Shown here: positions 34,667 through 43,091 of the stretch, in pieces
Numbering within the stretch: position 1 is the first letter of the stretch
Layout of the letters: each line of letters opens with the position of its first letter
Source: Rickettsiales bacterium
GTDB taxonomy: Bacteria > Pseudomonadota > Alphaproteobacteria > Rickettsiales > UBA6187
Direction: 5' to 3'
DNA: 64,000 nt
NCBI GenBank assembly: GCA_028223895.1
Contig: JAOIVE010000001.1
Coordinates: forward strand, 1-64,000
Notes under the pieces: generated by a model
Database searches by the model: none
What the model was told of the DNA's origin: nothing
Seen by the model: only the letters and a program-made list of their open reading frames with translations
Program-made: the position numbers and the translations under genes

Positions 34667-35262
34667 ACGCGCACCTCAATCAATGGAATGCTGCTCCAAT
34701 TCCCAGCGTCAAAGCTATCCATAGAAATTGACATCTCATCGGTATCAAAGCGCACTGGTACATCAAACTCAAAATCAGCAGAAATAATGTCGCCATCTGC
34801 AGGGGCGGTATCAAATGTGACAATGCCTGTGGTCGTATCCACGCTCACGCCGCTACTTTGCAGCACCGCACCCACATAAATATCAACCGTACCTGCCACC
34901 GGTTTGGTAATATCACGGGAAACGGCAACAGAACCGCTGGAGTAGAGCTTCACCAACTGAAATTCTGTGGTGCTGTCATCACCCACGCCGATCTGGACGT
35001 TTTCAGCCTTATAATCACTCCAATCCTTGAATCGAAAGCCCACCGCCTTTCCACGCCGCGCTCGAAAAAAGGCAATCAGTGCCGCCCACTGGCTTTCGGT
35101 TTTAATGCCAGATGCCACATTATACTTAGCGCGGGATTGGCTCCACTTGCTGTTGCGTTGCTCGTAGCCCGACACGGTGGCTACCACATCGGTCATAAAC
35201 ATAGGGCCACCGGTTGCACCATAGCTGATATCGGTGGGGAACTGGATTTCTTCAAAACTCAT
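34663..35262 (-). CDS. DUF2460 phage tail protein
   Basis: 199 residues. FEEIQFPTDISYGATGGPMF at the start, IAFFRARRGKAVGFRFKDWS in the middle, as in GTA gp12, the distal tail protein. 4-bp overlap with DUF2163. Its ribosome site overlaps an operator copy of the divergent mobile-mystery gene (35265-35283), so a regulator bound there might also affect this tail gene. Confidence 0.9.
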   Translation of the reverse strand: MSFEEIQFPTDISYGATGGPMFMTDVVATVSGYEQRNSKWSQSRAKYNVASGIKTESQWAALIAFFRARRGKAVGFRFKDWSDYKAENVQIGVGDDSTTEFQLVKLYSSGSVAVSRDITKPVAGTVDIYVGAVLQSSGVSVDTTTGIVTFDTAPADGDIISADFEFDVPVRFDTDEMSISMDSFDAGNWSSIPLIEVRV

Positions 35263-35264
35263 GG

Positions 35265-35350
35265 TTACACCTTATATTCTGTAATATTGCTATTTACTTA
35301 CAGCTTTTATTCTGTTATATTAACTCCTATAAACAGAATATAGGCTGTAA
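35265..35350. promoter_or_regulatory. Three-copy 19-bp operator of the mobile-mystery operon
   Basis: TTACACCTTATATTCTGTA at 35265-35283, TTACAGCTTTTATTCTGTT at 35298-35316, and the inverted AACAGAATATAGGCTGTAA at 35332-35350. Copies 2 and 3 agree at 17 of 19 positions in inverted orientation. The last ends one base before the mobile-mystery A ATG. This suits autorepression by that HTH protein. Confidence 0.7.
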
Positions 35351-35351
35351 A

Positions 35352-35801
35352 ATGAGTGATAAACTGAAACACCTGCAAATACAGACGTTAGACCGCCATA
35401 TCGCGGAAATACGCGTGTGTGACCGTCCAAGTGACGGCTGGATCGCGGCTATCCGTAAATCTTTAGGCATGAGCGTGCGCCAGCTGGCAGAACGTATCGG
35501 CATCACCCAGCAATCCACCGCAAGGCTGGAAACCAACGAGACTGACGATTCCATCACCCTGAAATCACTTCGCAAAGCTGCCGAGGCACTCGATTGCCGC
35601 GTGGTTTATGCATTAATTCCCAATGAAGGCAGCTTGGAAGTCACCATCAGGAAACAGGCGATAAAAAAAGCCAGCGAGCTTGTCAAAGACGTTGACCACA
35701 CCATGCAACTTGAGGCGCAGGGCGTAGGTAATGTCGATGCCAAAATCAAAGAGCTGGCTGAAGATTTAGCAAAAAATCCTAACTCAAAATTATGGGACTA
35801 G
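35352..35801 (+). CDS. Mobile mystery protein A (HTH regulator)
   Basis: 149 residues. Residues 35-90 hold an XRE helix-turn-helix (SVRQLAERIGITQQSTARLE). The N-terminal LQIQTLDRHIAEIRVCDRPSDGW is cut here at W, a signature of mobile mystery protein A. It is always found beside protein B and is probably its antitoxin or repressor. One-base gap to gene B. Placed in a 3.3-kb insertion between two tail genes. Confidence 0.85.
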   Translation: MSDKLKHLQIQTLDRHIAEIRVCDRPSDGWIAAIRKSLGMSVRQLAERIGITQQSTARLETNETDDSITLKSLRKAAEALDCRVVYALIPNEGSLEVTIRKQAIKKASELVKDVDHTMQLEAQGVGNVDAKIKELAEDLAKNPNSKLWD

Positions 35802-35802
35802 G

Positions 35803-36396
35803 GTGGTGCAATATCACTACATAGAGGGTCAAACCCCGCTGGATGAAGACGAAAAGCGCGATCTGATTCCCAGCATTGTAAGCCGTGAAGATCTTGATGC
35901 TTTCGAGCAGGAAAACATCCTTGAGGCTCGCAAATGGGTCATGCAAAAATCCGTTCTCTCCAAGCAGGACATCTTCACTGAAAAATTTATCCTGAACCTG
36001 CACAAACGCATGTACGGCCATGTGTGGAAATGGGCTGGCACATACCGCAAAACCAACAAAAATATCGGTGTGGAAGCTTACCTGATTCCTACCGAACTTC
36101 ACCAATTGCTAGGCGATGCCAAATACTGGCTGGAGCATAAAACATACTCCATCACTGATCTGGCCATCATATTCCACCACCGCTTAGTGAAGATTCACCT
36201 GTTCCCCAACGGTAACGGCAGGCACGCCCGTTTATGTGCCGATGTTATCGCCCTCAAATATGGTGGCGAAAAACTATCGTGGGGCGGCAATTCCGATCTC
36301 ACCAAACCCGATGAAATCCGCAAACGCTACATCGCCGCGCTGCGCGAGGCGGATGCTGGTGATTACGAGCCGTTGTTAGCGTTTGCTAAGTCATAG
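35803..36396 (+). CDS. Mobile mystery protein B (Fic domain)
   Basis: 197 residues, GTG start. Fic/DOC fold with the active-site motif IHLFPNGNGR (His132), close to the canonical HxFx(D/N)GNGR, so AMPylation activity is plausible. N-terminal HYIEGQTPLDEDEKRDLIPS is typical for the mystery B family. Probably a toxin-like or regulatory modifier that works with protein A. Confidence 0.87.
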   Translation: MVQYHYIEGQTPLDEDEKRDLIPSIVSREDLDAFEQENILEARKWVMQKSVLSKQDIFTEKFILNLHKRMYGHVWKWAGTYRKTNKNIGVEAYLIPTELHQLLGDAKYWLEHKTYSITDLAIIFHHRLVKIHLFPNGNGRHARLCADVIALKYGGEKLSWGGNSDLTKPDEIRKRYIAALREADAGDYEPLLAFAKS

Positions 36397-36398
36397 AT

Positions 36399-37007
36399 TT
36401 ACAAAATATTTAGCAGTCTTTGAGTTATTTCGGACATTGCCATAAATAATACGGTGCAGAATACGATACCTACCACAACACCTATAATCGCTAGAGCACC
36501 ATCTTTTTCTAGCATTCCAAGTCCTATCAGAAAAATAGCCAATGCAGGAACAAAGTTAGTGAATGGAAACGGTATTAATATCACTAAACAAAACACAACA
36601 ATAACCCAACCCATCAACTTTAATGCGGTAGATGAACTTAAAATAACAAGGCGTGGTTTGATATAGGGTTCTATTTTTTCCAGATAAGGGCTTACAACAC
36701 CTAAAGCCTTAAGGAGTGTTGCCTTTTTTATTTCTTTTTTAGCAATGAATTTAGGCAGCTTTGGTTTGTCTATGCCAAGTGCCATCTGAAATGAAAAAAT
36801 AATCATCAGTAATCCGGTAAGAGCGGAAATGCCAAGCACTCCCGACACTGGTATAGCGTTAGGCAATGTAAGCAGAACGAGTAAAATACCGTATGTACGT
36901 GTACCAAGTTGCTCGATAAGAGCACTAAACGACACCTTATCTCCTTCCAGCGCATTAATTGCATCATCCAACACTTTAGATAATCTGCGTGGAGGATTAT
37001 TTTGCAC
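36399..37007 (-). CDS. ExoD-like membrane protein
   Basis: 202 residues, GTG start. Cytoplasmic N-terminus with LSKVLDDAINALEGDKVSF, then LLVLLTLPNAIPVSGV, the ExoD hallmark, and three or four spans to the C-terminus. ExoD proteins influence exopolysaccharide and alkaline tolerance by an unknown way. It overlaps the terC gene by 11 bp, so both are one transcript. Host-like cargo in the phage tail operon. Confidence 0.8.
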   Translation of the reverse strand: MQNNPPRRLSKVLDDAINALEGDKVSFSALIEQLGTRTYGILLVLLTLPNAIPVSGVLGISALTGLLMIIFSFQMALGIDKPKLPKFIAKKEIKKATLLKALGVVSPYLEKIEPYIKPRLVILSSSTALKLMGWVIVVFCLVILIPFPFTNFVPALAIFLIGLGMLEKDGALAIIGVVVGIVFCTVLFMAMSEITQRLLNIL

Positions 37008-37707
37008 GTCTTTTCCTAACTATCATATTCATAACCTCCACACCTAGTGAAAAGGCCATGCCAAAGTATATATAGCCCTTAGGCACATGGAAACCCAACC
37101 CTTCCGCAACTAAGAATACCCCAATCATCATAACAAACGATAGAGCCAACATTTTTAAGGTTGGGTGAGTGGCAATAAAATCCGCAATATAACCTGATGA
37201 CGCTAACATAACACCCATTGCAATTGTCATTGCTGCAATAATTACATAAATATGCTCGGTAATACCAACGGCAGTTATGACAGAATCAAATGAGAAAATC
37301 ATATCAAGTATGACTATCTGGATGATGGTACCAATAAATCCTCCACGAAATTTTTCGTACGCCGTTTTTCTATCGCCGGTCATTTCATCATGGATACTGT
37401 TTGTTGCTTTATGTAACAAAAACAACCCGCCGCCGAGCATCATAAAATCTTTTCCGGAAAATTCAAAATCAAACAATTGAATCCATGGTTCTTTCAAAGA
37501 AATAATCCATACAATACCAAACAGCATAGCTATTCTGAATAAAAGTGCGAGGATAAGACCAATTACTCTTGCTCTTTCTTGCTGCTGCTTCGGCAAATGA
37601 CCGACTACCAGAGCAATAAATACAACGTTATCAATCCCCAGCACAATTTCCAGTGCTGTTAGAGAAAGAAAGCTTGCCCAAAGGTGGTAATCAGTTAGTA
37701 ATTCCAT
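36997..37707 (-). CDS. TerC family integral membrane protein
   Basis: 236 residues, seven to eight spans. Acidic membrane motifs: ALEIVLGIDNVVFIAL (about 18-33) and IVILDMIFSFDSVITAVG (about 130-147), which place Asp in the membrane as in TerC/Alx metal exporters. Probably exports Mn2+ or another metal during membrane protein maturation. Part of the cargo with exoD. Confidence 0.88.
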   Translation of the reverse strand: MELLTDYHLWASFLSLTALEIVLGIDNVVFIALVVGHLPKQQQERARVIGLILALLFRIAMLFGIVWIISLKEPWIQLFDFEFSGKDFMMLGGGLFLLHKATNSIHDEMTGDRKTAYEKFRGGFIGTIIQIVILDMIFSFDSVITAVGITEHIYVIIAAMTIAMGVMLASSGYIADFIATHPTLKMLALSFVMMIGVFLVAEGLGFHVPKGYIYFGMAFSLGVEVMNMIVRKRRAK

Positions 37708-37859
37708 AGTTTTTCCAAGTGAGTATTTGACTTATGAACTTACTCTAACCATAGAAAAAGTCTACTCTTCCTTATGAATTTACAGGAATAATTCTATTGT
37801 AGTTGTTTGAGGCTGTGCCATAATAATCGCTATCTGTAGTTACTAAAATAAAACAACTG

Positions 37860-38624
37860 GTGCTTGTGTCTGATTTCTTTCTTTTTATATGCGTTGGTTT
37901 TGCGGCGCAACTTGTGGATGGCTCTATCGGTATGGCTTATGGCTTGATTGGCACATCAACACTTTTCTCAATGGGCATTCCGCCAGCCACGGCCAGCGCA
38001 AGCGTTCATGCCGCAGAAGTGTTCACCACCGCCGCCTCAGGAATATCACACTGGCGATTTAAGAATATTGATTTTAAATTGGTAAAACGCCTTGCTCCGG
38101 CTGGTATGCTTGGCGGGTTTATTGGGGCTTATATACTTGCCACCCACGCTAATATTTTACTTAATTTTCTTATAGCCTGCTATCTTCTTGTAATGGGAGC
38201 TATTGTCTTGCTTCGTGGTATGCGTAAATTCTCGGAGTCGAGGAAGCCTCCTCAACACATCCCATTATTAGGGTTCTTTGGTGGAATGTTTGACGCTATT
38301 GGCGGCGGCGGGTGGGGGCCTATGGTAAACAGTAATCTAATGGGGCAAGGCACTAATCCACGCATAGCTATTGGCACTACAAGTCTTTCAGAGTTTTTTG
38401 TTACTGCTACTATTTCCTGTACATTCTTGCTTACCATTGGGCTGGAGCTATGGCCTATCATCACCGGCCTTATTATTGGCGGGGTTATCGCAGCTACCAT
38501 TGCCGCTTATGCTGCCAAACGCTTACCAGTAAGGGTGCTTATGATTATTGTTGGAATTGTTATTATAATACTGAGCGCACGAACCATGCTAACAACTGGG
38601 CTCAATATATTTCAGTCATTATAA
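37860..38624 (+). CDS. TauE/SafE family anion exporter
   Basis: 254 residues, eight spans. Opening GFAAQLVDGSIGMAYGL and the second-half repeat GFFGGMFDAIGGGGWGPMV are the family hallmarks. Likely exports sulfite or organosulfonates. GTG start with no clear ribosome site. Its stop overlaps the tape-measure stop on the other strand by 6 bp, marking the right edge of the cargo. Confidence 0.87.
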   Translation: MLVSDFFLFICVGFAAQLVDGSIGMAYGLIGTSTLFSMGIPPATASASVHAAEVFTTAASGISHWRFKNIDFKLVKRLAPAGMLGGFIGAYILATHANILLNFLIACYLLVMGAIVLLRGMRKFSESRKPPQHIPLLGFFGGMFDAIGGGGWGPMVNSNLMGQGTNPRIAIGTTSLSEFFVTATISCTFLLTIGLELWPIITGLIIGGVIAATIAAYAAKRLPVRVLMIIVGIVIIILSARTMLTTGLNIFQSL

Positions 38625-40361
38625 ATTCCTCTTTGCTCGATCAATTGAACGCGCCATATCTGCCGCAATCTGACTCTGACTTTGATTAAAGCTACGCACA
38701 TCTGGTGTTTGGATGTTCATATTAACGGTAACGGGTGCTGCGCCCGTGCCATTTGGCATGATGTTAAGCGGAGAGCTACCAGCAAATGCCAGTTCAGGCC
38801 CACGTTCACCCACCACGCCGAATTGACCAGGTTTCAGTTTTCCACCATCGGCAAAGAATCCGCCGAACATGCTTGCTGCGGTTGAAATAAGGCCACCGAT
38901 TCCTGATCCATCACCGCCGCCACCAAATGCACCACCGAGTGAACTCATTAAACCACCAATCAAGCCGCCTTGACCACCAATACCTAGATCTTTCATGGCG
39001 GTTTTGAGTAGCGTTTGGTTGATATCGGATAGGATGCCTTTTGCTAAATCTTTAAAGCCGGTAAACTTCCCACCGACTATATCCAGTGAATCCACCAGCT
39101 TGCTCTCAATAGAATCGCCAAGGCTTTCAAAATCTTTTTCGATTTGCGATGTCGTTTCTTTGGAATCCTTCTCCAGCTTTTTATTGGCATTGCCTGCAGG
39201 AGAAGTGGTATCTGTTTTTCCTTCAGGTTTCTTGAATAAATCACCAAGCGACTGTGCTTTTTTCGCATTGGCTTTGACAATCTTATCTGCCGCTGCACCG
39301 ATTTCAGCATCTATGGCCGCATTAAACTCACGCGCTTCTGCCAGTGCCTTATCGAAGGCATTGCCCATCGCATCAAGCAAGCCGGTTTCCAGCGCAGCGC
39401 GGGTATTCTCAAATGATACACCGCCCAGCGGATTTTCAATAAATGCAGCAAGGTCTTTGCCTAACGCTTCAAAACGAGCGGAAATGGCATCGCCGAACGC
39501 ATTAAATGCATCGCCGACACCTTCAAACACCGCAATAAATAGCCGCCCGAATTTTATCACCTCAGCAATGATGGCTTTAAATCCCAGCTTAAACGGCTCA
39601 ATAGAGTTGGTTATTTTCTCTGCCAACCATTTTATAGAATTTGCAATGCCTGTTAATATGTCTGTTAGTCCGGCATCACCAATGGCTTTGACCAATTTGG
39701 AAAACGCATCCCCCATATTGGACAGAGCTACATTTAAGGTCTTGGATTGCTCCTGCATCGCTCCGGCAAACTGCACATTGCCGATGCTTTGCAAGTAGGC
39801 TTCAATTTCAGCTGCGTTTTTGCCAACGGTGGTGCTGATGCCCTGAAAAGTAAAAGTCACCTGATCGCCCTGGCTTTTGGATTTAATACCAAACTCCTTC
39901 AAGCGTTCAAACTCACCTGTGGCAGCATCTGCAACCGCTTCAATCATCTGATTCAGGCTTTTTCCCATCGCCGTGGCGGTATTGCCGTAGGATGTTAATG
40001 CCTCAGCAGATGGCGTTAGCCCCAATGCTTTCAATTTGATAAAAGCATCAGTGACTTCCTCCAACTGAAAAGGCGTGGTCGCAGCAAAATCCTGAATAAA
40101 GCCAAATGCAACGGCAGCTTTTTCAGCAGAGCCGGTGATGGTACGCAAACTGGCTTCCAGCTTCTCAAACTTGGTAATCGTATCCACCACCTGCCTGCCA
40201 ACAAAGGCAGTGGCCATCAGGCCACCAATACGCTGCAATCCACGTCCCATTTTGCTAAAACGCCGATCCATATTATCAACGCCCTGATTAATCTGGGCGA
40301 AGGCTTTCTGCGTTTTATTAACGGCGCGAACGGTAAATTTTGCTTCAGCGAATCTTGCCAT
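38619..40361 (-). CDS. Phage tail tape measure protein
   Basis: 580 residues. N-terminal helical region (FAQINQGVDNMDRRFSKMG), the TMP core TSYGNTATAMGKSLNQMIEAVADAATGEF (first 20 residues are diagnostic), hydrophobic middle, then glycine-rich C-terminus (GGLIGGLMSSLGGAFGGGG). Sets tail length and forms part of the DNA channel. Its length is moderate, predicting a short to medium tail. DUF2460, normally next, is 3.3 kb away because of the cargo. Confidence 0.85.
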   Translation of the reverse strand: MARFAEAKFTVRAVNKTQKAFAQINQGVDNMDRRFSKMGRGLQRIGGLMATAFVGRQVVDTITKFEKLEASLRTITGSAEKAAVAFGFIQDFAATTPFQLEEVTDAFIKLKALGLTPSAEALTSYGNTATAMGKSLNQMIEAVADAATGEFERLKEFGIKSKSQGDQVTFTFQGISTTVGKNAAEIEAYLQSIGNVQFAGAMQEQSKTLNVALSNMGDAFSKLVKAIGDAGLTDILTGIANSIKWLAEKITNSIEPFKLGFKAIIAEVIKFGRLFIAVFEGVGDAFNAFGDAISARFEALGKDLAAFIENPLGGVSFENTRAALETGLLDAMGNAFDKALAEAREFNAAIDAEIGAAADKIVKANAKKAQSLGDLFKKPEGKTDTTSPAGNANKKLEKDSKETTSQIEKDFESLGDSIESKLVDSLDIVGGKFTGFKDLAKGILSDINQTLLKTAMKDLGIGGQGGLIGGLMSSLGGAFGGGGDGSGIGGLISTAASMFGGFFADGGKLKPGQFGVVGERGPELAFAGSSPLNIMPNGTGAAPVTVNMNIQTPDVRSFNQSQSQIAADMARSIDRAKRNL

Positions 40362-40409
40362 TTTGTTTGCTCGTAATTATATGGTTTGCTGCACGCATAG
40401 AAAACCCAC

Positions 40410-40430
40410 CACACCTATTTTCTAGGTGTG
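40410..40430. terminator. Hairpin between HNH-like gene and tape measure
   Basis: 8-bp perfect stem CACACCTA/TAGGTGTG with a 5-nt loop, and T-rich flanks on both sides (GTTTTC; GGGTTTTC on the minus strand). May end the HNH transcript, reducing read-through into the tape measure gene. Confidence 0.45.
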
Positions 40431-40500
40431 CTGTTTTCATTATTTGGATGTGTAGGTGTTATATTCTGCGGCTTTCGGGACAAAGATGACGTTCATTTAA

Positions 40501-41328
40501 CTAAGGAAGGTCACCAGCATATTGCACATTTTGCATATTCTTCATTTCATCAAGTGCCCATGCGGCTAATCCCATGTCTTTGCTTCCAAGAGTTTGAGTT
40601 AGTGGCCAGCTTATTTGAGCTAACTGTTCTGGAAAAATACGAGTTAGTTTGGGAAGGTTCAAAAAATCGGCTGCTTTAATCTCATTTTCTCTAATTGCTA
40701 TAACATAAACAAAAAGAGGCCCACATATAAAAGCAATAGATTGCATATTACGCTTCAAGTTACCAAGAGGCGGGTTAGGACCAGACTTTGTTCTAGCTAT
40801 TGTTTGAGATGTTCTTAACCAAGCCGTATCTGAATCTTCATTGTGCTTACCAATATAAATTGCAAAATATTCTGGTATTGTCCGTTGGGTCATAAATAAA
40901 TAACGATCATTTTGCGGTGTTACATTTGTGTCTTGTTCCGCATGTTCTCCAACTATTGACTTTAAAGTAACCCAAAGGGCAAGAATATTCTGTTTTTGAG
41001 CGCAAATATGAAACTCTTCGTTTTTTAAAATTTTTTCCAATATAGGCTTGGCTTCACTTTCTATCTTACTCATCCAGCCGTTGTTGCAATCCTCACAGAC
41101 CACCCTTAGCTTTTTAGTTGTAAGGTGGCCTTGTCGTTTTAATTTTTTAGCCCCTGTCTGTTCTTTCCATTTAAAAGTGTTTACCTCGCTAGTGTTATTA
41201 GCATCGCCAATAATTGGTAAAAACGTATGCATCCACTCCGGCCAGATATGCTCTTTACTTTTTTTCCGAGTTCTATTGCAAAAAATACAAGTTCTGTTCA
41301 TTTTTTTCATAAAAGTACTGCATTTCAT
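40501..41328 (-). CDS. HNH-like endonuclease family protein, insertion in the tail operon
   Basis: 275 residues. N-terminal zinc-finger/HNH pattern: Cys14 and Cys17 (CIFCNR), KEHIWPEWM (His27), then VCEDCNNGWM (Cys78, Cys81) with the conserved Asn. The rest is an unknown domain (150-275). AT-rich and unlike its neighbours. No clear ribosome site at 41328; starts at 41310 or 41301 are possible. Could be a homing or defence nuclease; it separates the tail chaperone from the tape measure gene. Confidence 0.6.
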   Translation of the reverse strand: MKCSTFMKKMNRTCIFCNRTRKKSKEHIWPEWMHTFLPIIGDANNTSEVNTFKWKEQTGAKKLKRQGHLTTKKLRVVCEDCNNGWMSKIESEAKPILEKILKNEEFHICAQKQNILALWVTLKSIVGEHAEQDTNVTPQNDRYLFMTQRTIPEYFAIYIGKHNEDSDTAWLRTSQTIARTKSGPNPPLGNLKRNMQSIAFICGPLFVYVIAIRENEIKAADFLNLPKLTRIFPEQLAQISWPLTQTLGSKDMGLAAWALDEMKNMQNVQYAGDLP

Positions 41329-41415
41329 TTGAGGGGTTTAAACGTCCGCTTTGAGTCTCAATCTGCCATTTTTAATATTAAAATAGCACGGTTTAATTAA
41401 ATAACATGCCTTTTT

Positions 41416-41568
41416 TTAACCGTATTTCCTGCTTGTATCAGCCTGTAGTTCAAAGAAAGCGACCCATTCCGTAAATTGACGCGTGTCCATGGCTTCAATT
41501 TCTGCCAAGGGGCGGCAGAGGCGTACAGCTAATGCTAGCTGGTTGCGTCTGGTTGGGTCGCGCCTAAG
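41416..41568 (-). CDS. Tail assembly chaperone, frameshift extension (T-like part)
   Basis: A second frame continues from the slippery site at 41568-41574 for 50 codons: LRRDPTRRNQLALAVRLCRPL, written to the helix end, then AEIEAMDTRQFTEWVAFFEL and a stop at 41416-41418. The sequence is typical of the GTA-type tail assembly chaperone C-terminus. It has no start of its own, so it should be made only as a 165-residue fusion with the upstream frame, as lambda gpGT. Confidence 0.75.
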   Translation of the reverse strand, partial: LRRDPTRRNQLALAVRLCRPLAEIEAMDTRQFTEWVAFFELQADTSRKYG

Positions 41569-41912
41569 TTTCCCTTTTGGGTTTCCACATCACCGAAGAA
41601 ATGATCTTCGATTTTCTCTGCAATACGCGATACCACACGGTAATCAGCTTCCTGCATTAGCTTGTCGCGGTCGGTCACGGTAAAGAGGCGTTTGCCTTCT
41701 TTATCCTTGGCTTTTACCACGATGATATTGGCGGCTTGCTCGATGTTGCTGGCCTTTTTGCTGGCAATCTTCTGCATCAGGTTTACCTCTGCCATGGTCA
41801 TTGGGAATACATGGATTTCCAGCGGTCCAGCTTCATCGCCCCATTCAGAAACGGCAATAATTAGCCGCTCTTGTGCGGCGTAGTGTTTTGTTGCGCGGTT
41901 AATAGCACTCAT
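41535..41912 (-). CDS. Tail assembly chaperone, zero-frame product (G-like part)
   Basis: 125 residues. AQERLIIAVSEWGDEAGPLEIHV, read to the strand turn, then EADYRVVSRIAEKIEDHFFG. It is placed between the tail tube and tape measure genes, where the lambda G gene lies. Codons 114-115 (GGA AAC) preceded by G form the heptamer G GGA AAC; a -1 shift there gives the longer product. Both forms coat the tape measure during tail assembly. Confidence 0.78.
   Translation of the reverse strand: MSAINRATKHYAAQERLIIAVSEWGDEAGPLEIHVFPMTMAEVNLMQKIASKKASNIEQAANIIVVKAKDKEGKRLFTVTDRDKLMQEADYRVVSRIAEKIEDHFFGDVETQKGNLGATQPDATS
41568..41574 (-). promoter_or_regulatory. Programmed -1 frameshift heptamer GGGAAAC
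   Basis: The heptamer is in the right phase (X XXY YYZ) with the zero frame, and the -1 frame is open for 50 codons with chaperone-like sequence. The zero-frame stop is ten codons downstream. No pseudoknot was worked out. Confidence 0.75.
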
Positions 41913-41923
41913 GATTTTCTCCT

Positions 41924-42316
41924 TTATGCTACGGTTGATTCAGTAAGCGCACCTGTGCCGGTAAAGCTGAAGGAAGCCTCAACAATTCCGTCAAAGGATG
42001 CGTTGTAAGAAATTGAAGTGATGATGGCATCGCCACTCCAGTAGGTAGCACCAGAATCATCGCCTTCAGGGTAAAGATTAAGCGTGACCGTGCCACCAAC
42101 GGATAATGCGCCCTGACCATTGGTGTCGGTTTCATCCCAGAATCCTTCAAAACTGCCAGACCAACCTTTGATGGTGGCTTGGTTTTTTCGCCATGATGTA
42201 CCGATGATGGATGCATCCACCGTGTCACTGGTAATTTCCAGCGACCATGATTTAATTTCTGCAACCTGATCCGATCCAATAAAGACCTTACCTTCGCTGC
42301 CTGCATGAGTAGCCAT
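41924..42316 (-). CDS. Phage major tail (tube) protein, TP901-1 type
   Basis: 130 residues, all beta. KVFIGSDQVAEIKSWSLEI opens, WSGSFEGFWDETD and YWSGDAIITSISYNASFDG follow, as in TP901-1/GTA gp9 tube proteins. Abundant structural protein stacking in rings around the tape measure. Confidence 0.85.
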   Translation of the reverse strand: MATHAGSEGKVFIGSDQVAEIKSWSLEITSDTVDASIIGTSWRKNQATIKGWSGSFEGFWDETDTNGQGALSVGGTVTLNLYPEGDDSGATYWSGDAIITSISYNASFDGIVEASFSFTGTGALTESTVA

Positions 42317-42339
42317 AGTTTTCTCCTTGAGTTGGTTTG

Positions 42340-42783
42340 TTAAATAAGGGTTTGTGGTGCGGTTTCTTTAACGGCATAAAGCACTGAAAACGTCATCATC
42401 ATGACCGCAATCGGCTTTTCTCCATCATCGGAGAATTGCATTTGCGTGGTATCAAGCGCGGTATCTTTTACCAAGCCGCCAAGCGTCTGGTCGGCTGCAA
42501 TCAGTTGTTCAATTTCCAATGCCAATGTATCGATGATTTCATCTGCATTGCTGTTTGCCTTCACATAGGCTTCGACCGTAAGCAATAATTCACGGTGCTG
42601 CGTGCGTGGGCGGGACATGGATTGTTCACCCACCGTTTCTTGCTTGGTATAAACCAGCAACGCAGGAAGTTTGGGATCATCCAGAGGATAGGCGCGTGCT
42701 TCAAATACGTTATTGCCAGCGGAGGTATTGCCTTTGAGCAAAGTCGTTATTGCATTTCTGATTTGGGTGCGTGCGTGGCTCAT
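42340..42783 (-). CDS. Tail terminator-like protein (DUF3168-like)
   Basis: 147 residues. The alpha/beta opening ARTQIRNAITTLLKG, then FEARAYPLDDPKLPALLVYT, matches the tail completion proteins between the joiner and tube genes. Overlaps 42780-43091 by 4 bp. Probably caps the tail tube and links it to the head. Confidence 0.65.
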   Translation of the reverse strand: MSHARTQIRNAITTLLKGNTSAGNNVFEARAYPLDDPKLPALLVYTKQETVGEQSMSRPRTQHRELLLTVEAYVKANSNADEIIDTLALEIEQLIAADQTLGGLVKDTALDTTQMQFSDDGEKPIAVMMMTFSVLYAVKETAPQTLI

Positions 42784-43091
42784 AGTTTCTCCAGAATAAG
42801 TTCGGTAATGCCCTCACTATCGGGGCGGATAACGGCGACTTCATAATCCTGCCCATCGATCTGAAACTGATCGGCGGTTTGGATTTCCAGAATGTCGGCA
42901 GTGCGAACGGAAAGCACGGGACGACTTGCCACCACGTCCACGCTCTCACCGCCAACAATTTCCGTAAATTCCTGCAACATGCCGGATAGAACGCGAGGGC
43001 TTCCACCACCCTGAGTGTAAGTCACCACGCGTCCATCTAGCGTTTGCAGGAGCGACAGATCATGCAGCCGCATATCATCGAGGAAGCTCAT
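42780..43091 (-). CDS. Head-tail joining protein
   Basis: 103 residues, beta-rich. SVRTADILEIQTADQFQIDG is a hub-like segment typical of head-closure proteins. It lies between the decoration gene and the terminator-like gene, where the stopper or adaptor is expected. Assigned mainly by position. Confidence 0.55.
   Translation of the reverse strand: MSFLDDMRLHDLSLLQTLDGRVVTYTQGGGSPRVLSGMLQEFTEIVGGESVDVVASRPVLSVRTADILEIQTADQFQIDGQDYEVAVIRPDSEGITELILEKL

Noticed and set aside
38995-39798. 267-residue plus-strand open frame
   Set aside because: Antisense to the tape measure gene, Ser/Ala-rich as expected of a shadow frame.
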